Assembly: GCA_000697355.1 (NCBI GenBank)
Contig: JNEN01000636.1
Location: forward strand, 18,319 to 82,318
Reading direction: 5' to 3'
DNA length: 64,000 nt
Source: Syncephalastrum monosporum B8922
Lineage: Eukaryota; Mucoromycota; Mucoromycetes; Mucorales; Syncephalastraceae
Shown here piece by piece: positions 36,216 through 46,516 of the stretch. The notes beneath the pieces are model-generated. The model was not told where the DNA came from, did not search any database, and saw nothing but the letters and a program-made list of their open reading frames with translations. A program made the translations under genes and the position numbers. The first letter of the stretch is position 1. Every line of letters starts with the position of its first letter.

Positions 36216-36449
36216 TTCTGGACCTCATCTATATACCTTTTTCATATCTTAACCAACATTAAAATATCATGTGAGCTTCGACAATCTGCAGTTAGGAGGG
36301 AGTAAACGTCCTGCAGCTTGACCCTCGCGCATGACTCTCACGCCGCCCGCGTAACACAAACAAAAAGTCCAGGGCGTTTTACATGCAGCTTATCTCCGTG
36401 GCATCTGTAAACTTTTTTCATTCTCTTTTTTTGATTTTTGCATGTACAC

Positions 36450-38252
36450 ATGGGGAAAAATAACAAGATCACGCTAAAACTCGACACACCTCTGTTGAAA
36501 AAGGCAGAGAGCACCAAGGAGACGACTGGGACACTTCCGGAAGCACACTGCGAAAGAGCTCTGGCGTTCGTCTTTTGCCTCCGGATATACGACGAGCTCG
36601 TCCGAACGCGTCCAGAAGAGAGGCTCCTTCTCAAGAGCAAGCTTATTTGGCAGCACTGTCTCCCCAAACACGTCTTTGACGAGGCCGCGCTGTTGATGCA
36701 AGAGGAGGTGGGAACCCACGTCGGCACAGTACCTGTCACGCCGCACAATGTGAAACTCAGCACGAGTTCGCCAATACTCATATGGCGAGACACGGTCAAA
36801 AAACAGTTCGGTTATTTGTACAAACGCACCTTGAATACCTACAAAAGCCACCAAAGAAAGCATCCTTGGAGTGTCGAATGGGTGCGCGTGCAGGTGTCGG
36901 ACGTGCTCCGGAATGACCTGCCGGAGAAAGAAATGTTTATAGCAAGTCTTGACAATGTGACACGCGCCCTTTCCAAAGATGCGTCCATGCTGGCAAGCGC
37001 TATCGAAGCCATTTTACTCCATTACGCGGGCCATGGACTCGATGAAGACGTTGCTCAATTTCGTCCGGAAACAATGATACCCCTTCGCGATCAGATCCGC
37101 ATGACAGATAAGCTTCAGGTTGACGTGAAGCCACTGGATGTGAAGCGGTTGAGGCATCTGATCACCCGAAGCATGGAGCACCGCGACTTTCTTTCTGCCA
37201 AACACCTCGAGTTTGTTCACGTGCGCCTTTTGCCCCTCAGCCCTGGCCGTCTCAAGCCTATTGAGCGTCCATTCTGGAATCAGTTTCTGGATACCTTTGA
37301 TGTTTCGTCCTACAAACGCCAAACTCTTGTCGGCTCCAGCACATTCCGTTTCGCCACTCATTGGGTCAAGGAACACATTGATGCGTGGTGGTATGGTGGT
37401 GTCGTCTTCCAGCGGTCGCTCCACAGTCTCTGTCAGGTTCTCTTGTGGTTGCATTTGGCCCCGGCAGACGAGAAACGAATTTTTGCGAACCAGCCTGACT
37501 TGATCGACTGTCGGCTCCAAGCTATCCCCGAAAACGAGACCCTGTTCGCTGATGAAGCAATAGAGATAAAAGAGGAAGATCCAACACGACCACTTCCCCA
37601 TCGATCACAACAGAGGCGCATTCTGTGGTTGACTGAGCAACTCAAGGCCTTCGCTGCGGACAGTACGGTAGTCGGTCCTCTTAGTCTTCAGGGGGTGCGC
37701 AATAGGATTGAATACGCGGCAGCCCACTATGTGTCAGGAACAGACATCTGTTCCAGCCAAGAAAGGGAAGAGGAGATCACAGTGGTCCACATGCTTGCCA
37801 ATCTGCTGCGGCCTTACACGCCTCCACGTAATTCGCAATATCATCCTCTTTTCCACGTCCCGTTTGTCGTCATGGCCAATGCTGTGCTCCACGCGGTTGG
37901 ATACGACCACCTCGTCCAGCCTCTCTATCCAACTCATAGTCTTCAGACCATGGATGACGACACGCCTCTCAACCTGCATGAAGAGACAATACATGAAATT
38001 TTCTGCAGTCGGCATGCTCCTTACAAAATCGTGGACGCTAAAGGAACAGCAACTACGAGAACCATCGCCTCACTCAACGGAGACAGCATTCTGCATGCCT
38101 TTTTTGATCGTGAACGTCTCGCGTCCATTTATAAGTCTCACGATCTTGTCCCTCTTCCTGGCATCTACGTTGTGTCCAAAAATGAGGTGATACTCAAAGG
38201 AGTTTCATCCAGGATAAAAACAATACGAGAGCATATCGAAAAGGAAGAATAA
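36450..38252 (+). CDS. Tandem-family protein B, unknown function, intronless
   Basis: Second intact paralogue, 600 aa in one uninterrupted frame. Domains match copies A and C: an N-domain with LASAIEAILLHYAGHGL, ETMIPLRDQIRMTD, FVHVRLLPLSPGRLK and LCQVLLWLHLAPADEK; a linker (about 350-400) rich in acidic and Arg residues; and a C-domain with LRPYTPPRNSQYHPLFHVPF, a MANAVLHAVGYDHLVQPLYP segment and ILHAFFDRERLASIY. Where A and C have an intron, B reads through a coding linker, so it shows the two halves belong to one protein. The ATG at 36450 follows a T-rich leader; codons upstream in frame are not ATG. Nothing indicates location or activity. Confidence 0.85.
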   Translation: MGKNNKITLKLDTPLLKKAESTKETTGTLPEAHCERALAFVFCLRIYDELVRTRPEERLLLKSKLIWQHCLPKHVFDEAALLMQEEVGTHVGTVPVTPHNVKLSTSSPILIWRDTVKKQFGYLYKRTLNTYKSHQRKHPWSVEWVRVQVSDVLRNDLPEKEMFIASLDNVTRALSKDASMLASAIEAILLHYAGHGLDEDVAQFRPETMIPLRDQIRMTDKLQVDVKPLDVKRLRHLITRSMEHRDFLSAKHLEFVHVRLLPLSPGRLKPIERPFWNQFLDTFDVSSYKRQTLVGSSTFRFATHWVKEHIDAWWYGGVVFQRSLHSLCQVLLWLHLAPADEKRIFANQPDLIDCRLQAIPENETLFADEAIEIKEEDPTRPLPHRSQQRRILWLTEQLKAFAADSTVVGPLSLQGVRNRIEYAAAHYVSGTDICSSQEREEEITVVHMLANLLRPYTPPRNSQYHPLFHVPFVVMANAVLHAVGYDHLVQPLYPTHSLQTMDDDTPLNLHEETIHEIFCSRHAPYKIVDAKGTATTRTIASLNGDSILHAFFDRERLASIYKSHDLVPLPGIYVVSKNEVILKGVSSRIKTIREHIEKEE

Positions 38253-38638
38253 GCTGTCAAAATCGTAAAAATGCTGTGGTCCGTAGCAGTGCCAATGATC
38301 GCAAGAAAAAAGAATAAAAAGAATTAAAATCATCGACGAGTCGATTCTTTTGGCCAGAGGACACTTTGACAACGGTTCTCTTGTATCAACCCTGGGACTT
38401 TTTTATATTACGGAAACCATGATTTACCTTACCTCAACTTCTTGCGTAGCGGGGCACTAAATCGAAGTGAAACTGCACTGCCAGCTTGAAGATGTAATGC
38501 AGACCGAGTACTCGGTTGCACAAGCTGTCTGTATGAATGTATCACAACAGTCAAAATTGTTTACGTACGACCACAAAAATGAGACGCCGTCGTGGCTTAC
38601 GCGTGCATCTCCTTTTTCCTCTCTTTATCTTTCTCGCG

Positions 38639-40457
38639 ATGACCTTGAAAGAAGACCCCGCCCCGAAACCCGTCGTCCAGCTCGATATTGTTGTGAAGGA
38701 ATCCACGCCTTCAGAACACGAGGAAAAGCTGCCGTCAGCTATCTGTCAAGAGGCTGTCCTGGAAGTCTTACGCGGCCTGATACGCTCTGAAATTGCTGGC
38801 ACCAGCTATGATGAAAGACGCGTCCTCCAGAAAAAGTTCCTTTCTCAGCCCCGAGTACCTAAATACGTATTTTACGAGGCCGCCGCTCGCCTGCAAGAGC
38901 AATATGGACCCAGTCTAGGGTCAGTCCCTATTACAGTGCACAGCGTGAACATCAGCACACCCGGCGTCTCGTCCCTGTGGGAGACGATGATAAAACAGGA
39001 CTTTTTCAAACTCTGCAAAAACGTGTCCACCATCGATCCAGGCGAGCCCCGCATGCTACACGTGCCCATACGCGTGTTGGACGCGCTTTGTCAAGACTTG
39101 CCGAGCAAAGAAGAGTTCCAGAGCGTTCTACGCTACACGCTACATGCCCTCAAAGAAGACGCCAAAGCGCTCGCATCCGCTCTCGGTCCGATGATGCTTC
39201 ATTATGCGGCCCATGGCTTGGGCGAAAAAGAAGTGCTATTTCACCCGGAACCGATGATCCCGCACTACGATCAAATACGTAGCACAGCTCATATGACCGT
39301 GCCCGTGAAGCCACTCGACTTGAACGCACTCGCGCCGCTGATTTATCGCAGCCCTGATCACCAGCACTTTTTGTGGACGGAACACCTCACCTTTGTTCAT
39401 GCGCGCATCCTTCCCATTTTCCCTAGTCGACTGAAGCCGAGCAAACACAAATTTTGGAATACACTTATCGATGAGGCCGAATTCCCAGCACGCACGCGTC
39501 AAACAGTTTCTGGGAGCAAGACATTTCGATGTGCAACTACATGGGTGAGACAAGGCATCGCCGAGTGGTATTATGATGGCTTCGCGTTTCGGCAGGCACT
39601 CGATACCGTGTGCCAGGTGCTGCTTTTCTTGCATGTGGCTCCTGCAGAAGAGAAGCAGTTTTACGTCAGTCAACGATCATTTGTCCGCAGAAGGAAACAC
39701 AATATTGAGGTATGACTTTATTGCAGGATGACTGGATCAGCTATTGACATACAAAAAGTTGAAAACGACAGGAGAAAGTGAGGCTTTAATTGAATCAGAG
39801 AAACCTTCTCGAACACGAGTCCCGAAGCAGGAACGAATCCATGAGTTGACAGAGCATCTCAAGGCCCTTGTCTTGGATGACTCCACTGAAGAAGAACTCA
39901 CCCTAGATGATGTGCGCCAGATGATGGACGGTAAAGAGCCCGAAATCAGCAATCTATCCAGGAATGAACTGGATTCGCTCTGTAAAATCGCCAACCAGCT
40001 ACGCCCTTTCGCACCTCGAAAACAATCACCATTCCATCCGCTGCTCCACATCCCCTTTTTGGTCATGTCCAATGCCGTTCTCAACACAGCAGGCTATCAC
40101 CATTTGGTGACGCCACTGTATCCGCCACGTCATTTTGAAAAGATGGACAAGCATCTGCCGCTCCGTCTCAATGGTGAGACCATGTATGAGATCTTTTGCT
40201 GCAAGTCAAAGGACAGTCTCTACAAACTTAGTGACAAAGACGGTACACCCGTGAACGCCAGAGAAGCACACAAGCACAATGATAGCGTTATGCACGCCTT
40301 CTTTAACCGCGAATACTTGGCGTCGGCATGTGACAAACATAATGTTCTGCGGCTTCCTTATCTTTACGTACGATCTGAAAATGAAGTGGTGATCAAAGGC
40401 TTTAAACGAAAACATAGTAAAGCAAAAGTTGAAAAAAATGAAGAGCGCGAAGAATAA
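38639..40457 (+). CDS. Tandem-family protein C, unknown function
   Basis: Third intact paralogue, about 589 aa from exons 38639-39709 and 39759-40457. The 49-nt intron starts GTATGA and ends ACAAAAAG; the donor and frame are good, the acceptor weak. The N-domain has LASALGPMMLHYAAHGL, EPMIPHYDQIRSTAHM, FVHARILPIFPSRLK, TTWVRQGIAEWYYDG and CQVLLFLHVAPAEEK. The C-domain has LRPFAPRKQSPFHPLLHIPF, VMSNAVLNTAGYHHLVTPLY, MYEIFC and VMHAFFNREYLAS. The tail is Lys/Glu-rich. An in-frame ATG at 38579 would add a hydrophobic 20-residue lead; 38639 is preferred because it aligns with copy A and follows the same CT-rich leader. That lead could alternatively be read as a signal peptide in this copy only. 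Confidence 0.8.
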
Positions 40458-40980
40458 AGCAAAACTGACATGTCATACAAGCTTTTTTGCATTGTATCTC
40501 GATTTAGTCATACAGCTGTACCTCATACAGTCGAAATGACGTATCACCAGCACTTGTCAGAGAAGAGAAATCACAGAACGTGGTCAGTCGTAACCTACAT
40601 TGTCTCTTCTCGTTTCCTTTCTCCCCACCTTCTCCTGTAAACAAGAACGAATAAGTCAAGAAAAATGAGTGAAAAAAATAAATAAAATAAAACTAACTGA
40701 TATTGTCCTAAAAAAAACTGGTGCACCAACAAACAACAACGAATGCGTCCATAACAACTAGAAAGACTCCTGCTGGAGTCTGCGGAACGGTATTCGTCAA
40801 CATCATTTAACACCGCATGCTTCGCGAGTCCATTATCACCACCGTCTCCCCCCAAAAGGTTCATCAAGCCCTGCGCTTTTCCCAGCCGTCTGGTTGAGGA
40901 AGCGGTAGTATTAGTCCGGGACAACGTGGAACAAACGTATATTTAACCGCGTCGGATCACTTCGCAGAACGTTCAGGTAA
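40458..40980. other. Spacer within the array
   Basis: AT-rich. A reverse-strand frame (40595-40924) contains a Gly/Asp-rich segment but has no ATG near its start and ends in low-complexity hydrophobic codons; not called. Confidence 0.45.
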
Positions 40981-40997
40981 CTCTTCACATGTTAATC

Positions 40998-41368
40998 ATC
41001 TGTGGCGCAACACCGTTCACCAAGAGTTCGACACGCTAAACAAAGACCCGTCCATTGTATATGTATGCTGCTAAATAATGGCTACGTTGCCGACGCCCAT
41101 TAAGTCACATGTTCCCCTGTCGTATATTTTGCGATATATTCCATTCAGCTCTCATAGTGACATCCGGTTTTTACACATTTCATTCATCGTGCATAGTACT
41201 ATGCTCCGAGCTATCATTTATTTATCGCACGTGGTAAAGCCTCTGCTTCCTGACCGTCATTTGGAAAGCACAAGTAAAAAGATGCCACTCAGTGCGGCAA
41301 CATTGCGCGAGATTTTACGTAAAGAAATAGCAGATAGCAATGTAGCGAAGGCCGGTAAAAGCTCATAA
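40998..41368 (+). pseudogene. Decayed array copy with internal deletion
   Basis: At about 41000-41065 the plus strand reads LWRNTVHQEFDTLNKDPS, which aligns with the N-domain of copies A-C (KKEFDTIL in A, LWETMIKQDFFKL in C). A stop follows, and from 41078 a 96-codon frame matches the C-domain: YILRYIPFSSHSD, then FLHISFIVHSTMLRAIIYLS, VVKPLLPDRHLES and a REIL end. The roughly 300 residues normally between the two segments are missing, and the C-domain stops early. No intact product is expected, though the 96-codon frame is still open. Confidence 0.7.
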
Positions 41369-42004
41369 GTCAGGACAGTGCAGGGTACATGTACTACATG
41401 GCGTTTCGGTCGCGTGAACCTTAATGCGTACCTGCATATACTTCGGCATATCTGTGCGTTATTCTAGCTTCGTTCTACTCCTTCCTTCTCCAGCTTGTTT
41501 ACCCCAGCCTTGGAGGACACTTGTTTATGCTCGGGTATTGCTTGCTTTGACCTACGACAATACATACTGAGATACTGTGCTGCTGTAGCAATTGTTATGT
41601 AATATAATAACAGTTATTATGAACGATGCTGCGGTCATTATAGAGCACGGAGACAAAAAATGAGCATCCAAAGAATGAGAGGCTGCTCGCTGTGACCTGC
41701 TGAAGCTGCTGAAGTTGCTGAAGTTGCTGGAGTTGCTGGAGTGGGTAATTATTTCCGCATATGGTTTTTAGGATTGTGCTGAGGATGTCAAGGCTACGCA
41801 TCACGAATATTCGTCCGAGTATTAGTGAGAACGGGTGCTCATGTGTTATACATAGCGAGGTTCAAGACTGTCTCTTTGATGACACAATAAAGCGGCCTCT
41901 ATATACATCATGTATAAAACCAAGGCGGAATAAATAGTGATAGAATAGTATGCAGATTAACTTTAATAACTTTGTAGAAAATTAGGTGTATGGAAATTTT
42001 CGAA
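41369..42004. other. Spacer with a 9-bp tandem repeat
   Basis: Contains five imperfect 9-bp units of the GCTGAAGTT type at about 41698-41742. Otherwise no coding or RNA signal is seen. Confidence 0.6.
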
Positions 42005-42214
42005 CTACTTGGAGATACATGCGCAAAGGTCTCGTGAAGTGCATTCGACGGGATAGTTATCAGGGAACCCAACGCTACGACAGGAAGCTCGACATCTATC
42101 CGGCGTGCACTGAGATAATGGCTTCAGGAGGTTTCTTTCGGCTGCCAGGACTCTTGACGTGAGGAGTGCAACGGTGAAAAAGAGTAATGCCGCGATAACT
42201 TGAGTGAAGCGCAT
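42005..42214 (-). CDS. Small secreted six-cysteine peptide, defensin-like spacing
   Basis: A 69-codon single-exon gene with a true ATG. Residues 1 to about 24 form a classic signal peptide: MRF, a hydrophobic core ALLFFTVALL, then an Ala-rich end (VLAAE). The mature part (about 45 aa) has six cysteines spaced C-x4-C-x3-C-x11-C-x5-C-x1-C near its C-terminus. The CxxxC followed by CxC order is that of cysteine-stabilised alpha-beta (defensin-type) folds. A TATAAAA box lies about 40 bp upstream of the ATG on the same strand. It sits inside the paralogue array but on the opposite strand. Alternatives are another small secreted effector-like peptide or a chance frame; the signal peptide plus TATA plus Cys pattern argues against chance. 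Confidence 0.65.
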   Translation of the reverse strand: MRFTQVIAALLFFTVALLTSRVLAAERNLLKPLSQCTPDRCRASCRSVGFPDNYPVECTSRDLCACISK

Positions 42215-42249
42215 TGTTTGGAAACTTGATGTATGTGTTGACGCGTTTG

Positions 42250-42258
42250 GCTTTTTAT
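42250..42258 (-). promoter_or_regulatory. TATA box of the small secreted peptide
   Basis: The minus strand reads TATAAAAAG about 40 bp before the ATG at 42214, a plausible core promoter for this short, probably highly expressed gene. Confidence 0.5.
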
Positions 42259-43261
42259 AAGGAGCACTGATTAATTAACAGCAGAATACACTTATTAGAT
42301 GTGTATCAATCTACCTTTGCGTGATTTGTATGCTTGTATGTGATTTGAAAACACGTAGAATGATGAGCTCTGCTTTTATAGCTTGAGGTATGGAAACACA
42401 TAGAAAGAAAATAGCTTTTTCTGCATATTTACTTTTGTGATTGCTTGCATAAAGGTCTTCGCTGTAGAAGAGGGAAAGAACATTGAAGAACATTGGTCGG
42501 CATGAAGTTTACATGCTCCGGGATTTAAGAGTTTGAAGGGATAGATGTGGCTGCATCTGACAGATAGAGCCTCCTTGCCATTCAAGCAAGATTGGGGATA
42601 TTCTAGACGGGAGTTGAAGGAGAACGTATACCATGTATATACAACGGCGACTATTTACTGACTCATAAGTGATACGTAAAGTGCTAATCTTGAGGAAAAT
42701 ATGTGTATCTAAACGCTAGCTTGCTGCAACTTTCTACACGACTGAGCGGTTGGAAGAAACCCGTGCAGCCATATACGCTCTATAGCGCTCCAAAAATATG
42801 GGGATGCACCGAAGATTGTCAACAGGGCAACAAACATTTGCCCCTTAACCCAGATGTAGGCGCTTTGGGGCGCGGACGAGGCTGCATATTATGGATCTGT
42901 GGTAGTGTTTTCTGCAAGATCAATGAGACAGCGACAGGAATTCAGATCAAGCCTCGAACATGTCTGAAGATACGTCTTGTCTACATCCAGCTGGGGCCAG
43001 CGTTGGAGTTTTTGATAGGAAAAGAGGCAAATTTCTCTAGCCGGACATCAATAAGGGGTATTTTCTGATACCATTGAGGGAAAAAAATCTTGCAGTTATC
43101 CGACATCTTCCTCCTTGAGCCACTCATATTACGCAGATGAAGCTTGAGCTGCGTTGTATCACTGTGTCTACTTCTTTGATATGCACGTTTTTTCATTCCT
43201 TCTGTCTTTTCCTCTGTTTTCATTCTCCCCACGGCATATTTTCGCAAGCCTACCCCTATCC
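42259..43261. other. Spacer upstream of second decayed array copy
   Basis: Open frames here (for example 42703-43068) begin with non-ATG codons and lack motifs. The last 120 bp are pyrimidine-rich, like the leaders of copies A and B. Confidence 0.5.
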
Positions 43262-44757
43262 ATGGATCCTCAAAAAGGCCCACCGCAGCTCGACAGGGAC
43301 ATCGAAACACCCGCCCCTGGAAAGAGCAAAAAGAACTCCCCGCCAGTATGTATCGAGCTGCGGCAGTATATGCATGCCAAATTGCTGATACGGACCCCCG
43401 GGAAAGACACAGCCTCGAAAGAGACCTACTCTCGCAGGGTTAGCTCCCAAAATACCTTTTTCACGAAACGGTCCTCCTTTCGAAAGAATGGGTCCAGGCC
43501 ACCCATTTCGATCCTTTCTCTTATCATGGTCTCCATCGATCAAAGGAGTATACTAGCGGCCTACCGGTATCATATACGGGAGGCGCAGACTAACATACAC
43601 ATCCTCAGACATATCGACGTACACGGACACCGAAAGTGACCTTAAAAGCATGAGTTTGTGCACTATAGATATCCTGCCACCGGGCTTGCCCGACTAGGAC
43701 CAATTTTTTATTTTTTGAAGAAACTGTGCAGTATTTTGGATTACGCCACATGCGCGGCAACAACACTGGTGGTAGCAGTACGGCATTTCTGGCCTGAGGT
43801 ACTTCTTGCTCATCGCGATCAGACTCCTTGCAAAAGCCACCTCTATGTACCCCTGGGTTAGTCAAGGCTCGAGACCTCCTCCATGCCAGCGAGGACCACG
43901 GACAATACTTTGTAAAGGACTCTTGCTTGTACGCCCTAGTGCATGCACTCCCTCAGGGCCGATTTATGTTTTCACGGCGCAAAACCCCCACTCTGGGATA
44001 GCATGGTGATTGGTACCAGTTTTCCAATCTCGACAGAACAGGCAGTTCCAGGTTTTAAATGATCTAGGGAGGGTAGTGTCAGCACAGATGATTGGTAAAG
44101 CGCTCCAGTGAGCGCTTCACATTTTCACCACATTTGCTTTTGCTTCACTTGATACGTTCTAAGAAAATACAAGCACTTATACGTACAAAGGACAAAAGGT
44201 AAAAATGTCGTGGCCCTGACATTCAAGCGTGTTCATAATATGGTTTGATTTAGAGTGGTGAAAAGGACATAAGTCTATCAGAGCGAGAAGCACGGGCAGC
44301 CTTGCAGCAATAACAGAGGGGTTTCTCAGCCGTCTGAGTATTTGAGAACCCTTCTTAACGACACGATCACCGTAATCGATAACGACAATATACGCCGCAC
44401 TCTTTAAGAAGAAAGTACAATGAATCTCTTCAGTTGACAGAAAGCTAACACACTGTGCTGCCTGGTGAACCGCTTGCACGTCTATATCGCGCGCCACCTT
44501 TCTCGATACCGTCCTCATTTGCATATTCCGTTTGCTGTCATGGCCCAAATGTGGTACTCACGCGGTTGGCTATCATCATTCGAAAACTTTTGAATAATTA
44601 CAGTATGATTGTATACCATTTAAATTATGAAGCAAAGACGCACATGCTATTTTTTACAACCAAAGACGGGACGAACTCGTTGACAAACTCGCGCGGCACA
44701 TTGGGCACGGAATATGACGCAGATAATATGAGGAGACGCTTCTATAGACTGTTTTAA
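43262..44757 (+). pseudogene. Second decayed copy of the tandem family
   Basis: An ATG at 43262 after a CT-rich leader opens a frame with a Pro/Lys-rich start and CIELRQYMHAKLLIRTPGKD, matching the family's first helix region. At about 43435 the homology jumps frame: LPKYLFHETVLLSKEW (compare LPKHVFDEAALLMQEE in copy B), preceded by an in-frame stop. The middle is unrecognisable. At about 44500-44590 the C-domain appears in two frames, YRPHLHIPFAVMAQ then THAVGYHHSKTFE, and at about 44650-44757 a weak match around TKDGTNS. Whether 5' and 3' relics belong to one gene is inferred from spacing (1.5 kb against 1.8 kb intact). Confidence 0.65.
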
Positions 44758-45032
44758 TTGAAAGCACCTGGTACACCTGTATGGACAGTATGTTATTGTT
44801 TCCCACCATGTCTATGCAGCTTTAGAATACGATTTGAATGATAAGAATTTCAACACTTGCCAAAGAAAAAAAATCAGACGAATGAAATGTGTGAGCGTCG
44901 GGATGCGAACTGGACAAATGGTGGAGTGAACGTCACCTGTGTGGGCCTGACGCGTATAGTCAGCCCTTTAACCGACAACTTTTGCTTGTCTTTCTCACCT
45001 TTTTTTATCACGACACACAACAACAATACAAG

Positions 45033-46461
45033 ATGGATTCACCGCAAGGCTCTTCATCTCATCCCGATGCCGAAAGTCCAAAGGCAAAGGCTTTGAACCT
45101 CTACAGAAGACGCCTCTTGGAACATCGCGAAAAAGATGCACAGCTCAAGACCTGTACGATCTCTCATTGATTGCTAAACCAACCTTGACTCAATCGCTTT
45201 GATGTTTGTCTAGTGCGACAGGGTCTTCGAGAGCTGGAAAGAGATTACGACAAGTCCGAAGACGATATCAAGGCACTACAGAGTGTCGGTCAGGTCATTG
45301 GTGAAGTGCTGAAACAACTCGACGACGAACGATGTAAGGCGCACGGGGAATGTGTGTTGTCATGAATGGCTGATCGCTAACGGACCATCAGTTATTGTCA
45401 AGAACACAAGTGGACCGCGCTATGTCGTGGGCTGCCGCAACACAGTCGACAAGGAAAAGCTCAAGCAGGGTGCGCGAGTGGCCCTGGACATGACGACGCT
45501 TACCATCATGCGCATCCTGCCACGCGAGGTCGACCCGCTCGTGTACAACATGTCGATGGAGGACCCGGGTAGTATCAGCTTTGCCGGTATCGGTGGCCTG
45601 TCCGAGCAGATTCGCGAGCTGCGCGAGGTGATCGAACTGCCCCTGCTGAATCCCGAGCTCTTCTTGCGTGTCGGCATCAAGCCTCCCAAGGGCGTATTGC
45701 TGTACGGCCCGCCCGGTACAGGCAAAACCTTGTTGGCCAAGGCAGTGGCCAGCACGCTGTCTGTCAACTTTTTGAAGGTTGTGTCCTCTGCGATTGTCGA
45801 CAAATACATTGGTGAAAGCGCACGATTGATTCGTGAGATGTTTGGTAAGTTCAAGACCTGGTATATCTATTGGTAGGGATGCCTGACGGTTGGTTGATAG
45901 GCTACGCAAAGGAGCATGAACCTTGTATTATTTTCATGGACGAAATCGACGCCATCGGTGGTCGTCGATTCTCGGAGGGCACGTCGGCCGATAGAGAAAT
46001 CCAGCGTACGCTGATGGAACTGTTGAACCAAATGGACGGTTTCGACTACCTCGGACAGACCAAACTCATCATGGCGACCAACCGACCCGATACGCTCGAC
46101 CCTGCCCTGCTGCGACCTGGCCGTCTCGATAGAAAGATTGAGATTCCCCTGCCCAATGAGCAAGGCCGCATGGAAATCCTGAAAATCCACGCCGGTCACA
46201 TCACCAAGCATGGAGAAATAGGTATTTTTTAAGGGTAGCCTACGGATGGTCTACTGAACCCATGTGATAGATTACGAAGCCATTGTCAAGCTGTCCGACG
46301 GGTTCAACGGTGCCGACTTGCGAAACGTGTGTACCGAGGCGGGTATGTTTGCGATCCGGGAAGAACGCGATTACTGCATCCAGGAGGACTTTATGAAAGC
46401 GGTGCGCAAGGTGGCCGATGCCAAAAAGCTGGAGACCAAGTTGGATTATGACAAGATTTAA
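45033..46461 (+). CDS. RPT4: 26S proteasome regulatory ATPase subunit RPT4 (PSMC6)
   Basis: One of six AAA ATPases that unfold substrates at the base of the 19S particle. 401 aa from five exons: 45033-45153, 45214-45333, 45392-45844, 45901-46221 and 46271-46461. The order is an N-terminal coiled coil ([16 protein letters not shown] onward), the OB domain, Walker A GPPGTGKT (about 186-193), Walker [15 protein letters not shown], and a second region [24 protein letters not shown]4 rather than another RPT is indicated by [37 protein letters not shown] and the end [12 protein letters not shown], which lacks the HbYX tail, as expected for Rpt4. It is convergent with the SLC25A46-like gene, with stops 55 bp apart. 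Confidence 0.97.
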
Positions 46462-46516
46462 TAAGAAAGTGTGTGTGTGCGACAAATACAAAAGAATTAT
46501 GAAAGAAAAAACGAGT

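Noticed and set aside
40595..40924. Minus-strand frame with a Gly/Asp-rich segment
   Set aside because: The frame opens at a non-ATG codon and its C-terminal half is low-complexity. No exon pattern could be built.
41595..41804. Minus-strand frame with QLQQLQQ repeats
   Set aside because: The Gln/Leu pattern is just the 9-bp tandem repeat translated; no other coding support.
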